From Rhizobium sp. CCGE531 (GTDB lineage Bacteria > Pseudomonadota > Alphaproteobacteria > Rhizobiales > Rhizobiaceae), in the NCBI RefSeq assembly GCF_003627795.1, contig NZ_CP032685.1, positions 1,116,001 to 1,180,000 on the forward strand: 64,000 nucleotides of DNA, given 5' to 3'. Made by a program: the position numbers and the translations under genes. Shown in pieces: positions 62,701 to 64,000 of the stretch. A model generated the notes under the pieces. The model saw only the letters and a list, made by a program, of their open reading frames with translations. It was not told the origin of the DNA and ran no database searches. How positions within the stretch are numbered: the first letter of the stretch is position 1; each line of letters opens with the position of its first letter.

Positions 62701-63530
62701 TGGACGCAACGGCATTTCATGCGCGTGATGATGCAAATCTCGCCGTCTTCGACAACGGACAGGGATTGCCGGTGCTCTTCCAGCATGGCTTGGGCGGTGA
62801 CGAGGCTCAAGTTGCGCAGACTTTCCCTGAGATGGGAGAGACGCGGCGGATCACGGTTGAGTGCCGTGGACATGGAATGTCGTCGCTTGGCAGCGCGCGA
62901 CCCTTTTCCATCAGGATGTTTGCCGAGGATGTCATGGCTGCTGCCGCCGAACGCGGGCCTGAGCGCCTCGTCGTCGGAGGCATTTCGATGGGCGCGGCAC
63001 TTGCCCTGCATCTCGCCCATCATCATCCGAGCCGCGTCGCGGCGCTCATTCTCGTTCGCCCCGCCTGGACTTTCGAAGCGGCACCGGACAACCTGGCGCC
63101 GATCCGCGCGATAGCAGCCTTGATCCGCTCGCATCCGATCGAAAAGGCCCGCGATCTGTTTGCCCGTTCTGAGATCGGCCGGGACATTCAGGTGAACGCC
63201 CCCGACAATTTCGCTTCCCTGCTCGGCTATTTCGATCGGCCGGACGCCGTCTCTTTCGCGTCGGTGCTGGCCGACATCGCCGCTGACGGGCCGGGAGTAT
63301 CGCAGGCCGCTGCCGCCGCCCTTGCCGTTCCCACACTCATTATCGGCAACCGGCGTGACGCGATCCATCCGCTCGCCTGCGCGCAGACGCTCGCCAGCAT
63401 CATTCCGGGCGCAGAATTTGTCGAAGTCACCCCCAAGGCTAGCGACAAGCAACGACATTTTGCCGAAGTCCAGGCCGCGATCGCGCATTTCCTTCTATCC
63501 AAAACAATCCGGAGCCTCGTTCCATCATGA
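62700..63530 (+). CDS. Alpha/beta hydrolase (lactonase/esterase-like)
   Basis: A 276-residue alpha/beta hydrolase starting at GTG 62700, which overlaps the upstream TAG. Motifs: LPVLFQHGLGGDEAQVAQTFPEM (oxyanion region), VECRGHGMSS, nucleophile VVGGISMGAALALHLA (GISMG), then PTLIIGNRRDAIHPL for the Asp. The expected catalytic His is probably in DKQRHFAEVQAAIAHFLL. In this sugar operon a lactonase that hydrolyses the product of the dehydrogenases is a natural guess. Confidence 0.8.
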   Translation: MDATAFHARDDANLAVFDNGQGLPVLFQHGLGGDEAQVAQTFPEMGETRRITVECRGHGMSSLGSARPFSIRMFAEDVMAAAAERGPERLVVGGISMGAALALHLAHHHPSRVAALILVRPAWTFEAAPDNLAPIRAIAALIRSHPIEKARDLFARSEIGRDIQVNAPDNFASLLGYFDRPDAVSFASVLADIAADGPGVSQAAAAALAVPTLIIGNRRDAIHPLACAQTLASIIPGAEFVEVTPKASDKQRHFAEVQAAIAHFLLSKTIRSLVPS

Positions 63531-64000
63531 CATCCAAACCCCTTTCCGGCCCGGCGGCCATCGCGGCGCTTCCCCGCAACCGGCTCCTGGGCGAATTCTC
63601 GCTCTGGTCGGCCGATCTTGCCAACATGGAAACCGACCTCAAGCGCATAGAACCCTATGTCGACCTGCATCACATCGATGTCGCCGATGCCCGCTTCACG
63701 CCGGGGTTCCTGTTCTTTCCGGATTTTGTCGCGCGCATCGCCAAGTCCACGACAAAGCCCATGCATGTCCATCTCATGGTCGAGGCTGAAATCGTCGAGG
63801 AGCAGACGCGCCAATTCATAGAGGCGGGCGCAGATCTGATCAGCGTCCATGCCGAAAACGGCGCTGCCGGCTTGCGGGCAATTGCGCTCGCCAAGGAGCT
63901 GGGTGCCGAAGCCGGCGTGGTGCTGCGGCTCGAAACGCCCGTTTCGGCGATCGAACCCTTCATCGAGCACGTCGCATTCGTGACACTGCTCGGCACCTCG
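63527..64000 (+). CDS. Ribulose-phosphate 3-epimerase-family protein (truncated by window end)
   Basis: 158 residues are visible. The RPE-like pattern is LLGEFSLWSADLANMETDLKRIEPYVDLHHIDVADARFTPGFLFFPDFVARIAKSTTKPMHVHLMVEAEIVEEQ, then GADLISVHAENGAAGLRAIALAKELGAEAGVVLRLETPVSAIEPFIEHVAFVTLLGT. The family's DVMDG appears as DVADA, so the second catalytic Asp is not obvious. It overlaps the hydrolase stop by ATGA. It probably interconverts a pentulose phosphate or a related sugar phosphate. Confidence 0.8.
   Translation, partial: MTSKPLSGPAAIAALPRNRLLGEFSLWSADLANMETDLKRIEPYVDLHHIDVADARFTPGFLFFPDFVARIAKSTTKPMHVHLMVEAEIVEEQTRQFIEAGADLISVHAENGAAGLRAIALAKELGAEAGVVLRLETPVSAIEPFIEHVAFVTLLGTS

Overview
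The window looks like chromosome or megaplasmid DNA of a Rhizobiaceae-type alphaproteobacterium. It is GC-rich, the genes are packed in operons with ATGA or GTGA stop/start overlaps, and ABC uptake systems and small catabolic operons dominate. Two copies of a palindromic repeat resembling the rhizobial RIME element are present. No rRNA, tRNA, CRISPR array, transposase or integrase gene was found.

Layout, left to right. 1-6 kb: a TetR regulator divergent from a four-gene exporter (membrane-fusion protein, double ATPase, two permeases), matching the E. coli cecR-ybhGFSR arrangement, with an operator/promoter in the gap. 6-10.6 kb: a flavin monooxygenase and a three-gene corrinoid-type ABC importer read from a clear cobalamin riboswitch. 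10.7-11.8 kb: a membrane diguanylate cyclase gene broken by a one-base frameshift. 12.3-18.9 kb: a same-strand run of six genes that I cannot match to a described system: ComEC-like metallo-beta-lactamase, NdpA-like nucleoid protein, two-TM membrane protein, histidine phosphatase, phospholipase-D nuclease-like protein and a small ORF whose 3' end lies inside a RIME-like repeat. 19-26.7 kb: a LacI regulator, alpha-L-fucosidase, a nucleotidyltransferase and a complete sugar ABC importer, with a perfect 20-bp operator. 26.8-31 kb: a MacB/FtsX-type ABC system with a His-rich loop, a CPFC protein and alkaline phosphatase.

31-36 kb: the homogentisate branch of tyrosine breakdown (hppD, hmgA, fumarylacetoacetase, maiA) with a divergent Lrp regulator. 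36-42.2 kb: a methyltransferase, a secreted protein, a CHASE2 adenylate/guanylate cyclase convergent with a FecR-domain protein, a nuclease-family remnant and a cold-shock gene followed by two strong hairpins. 42.4-50.7 kb: a complete malonate decarboxylase locus (GntR regulator, madLM transporter, mdcACDEGBH). 50.8-53 kb: an orphan Tat-signal mini-ORF, nucleoside deaminase, GntR regulator and flavin reductase, with paired operators. 53.4-64 kb: a full RIME-like copy, a LacI regulator, an esterase and a dehydrogenase divergent from a long sugar operon (binding protein, two permeases, two TIM-barrel isomerases, a Gfo/Idh/MocA dehydrogenase, a hydrolase and a truncated pentulose-phosphate 3-epimerase-like gene).

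Most operons sit beside their own regulator, so each block looks like a self-contained uptake and catabolism module. The least explained part is the 12.3-18.9 kb run. Everything here was read by eye; family names rest on motifs and overall resemblance, not on database searches.
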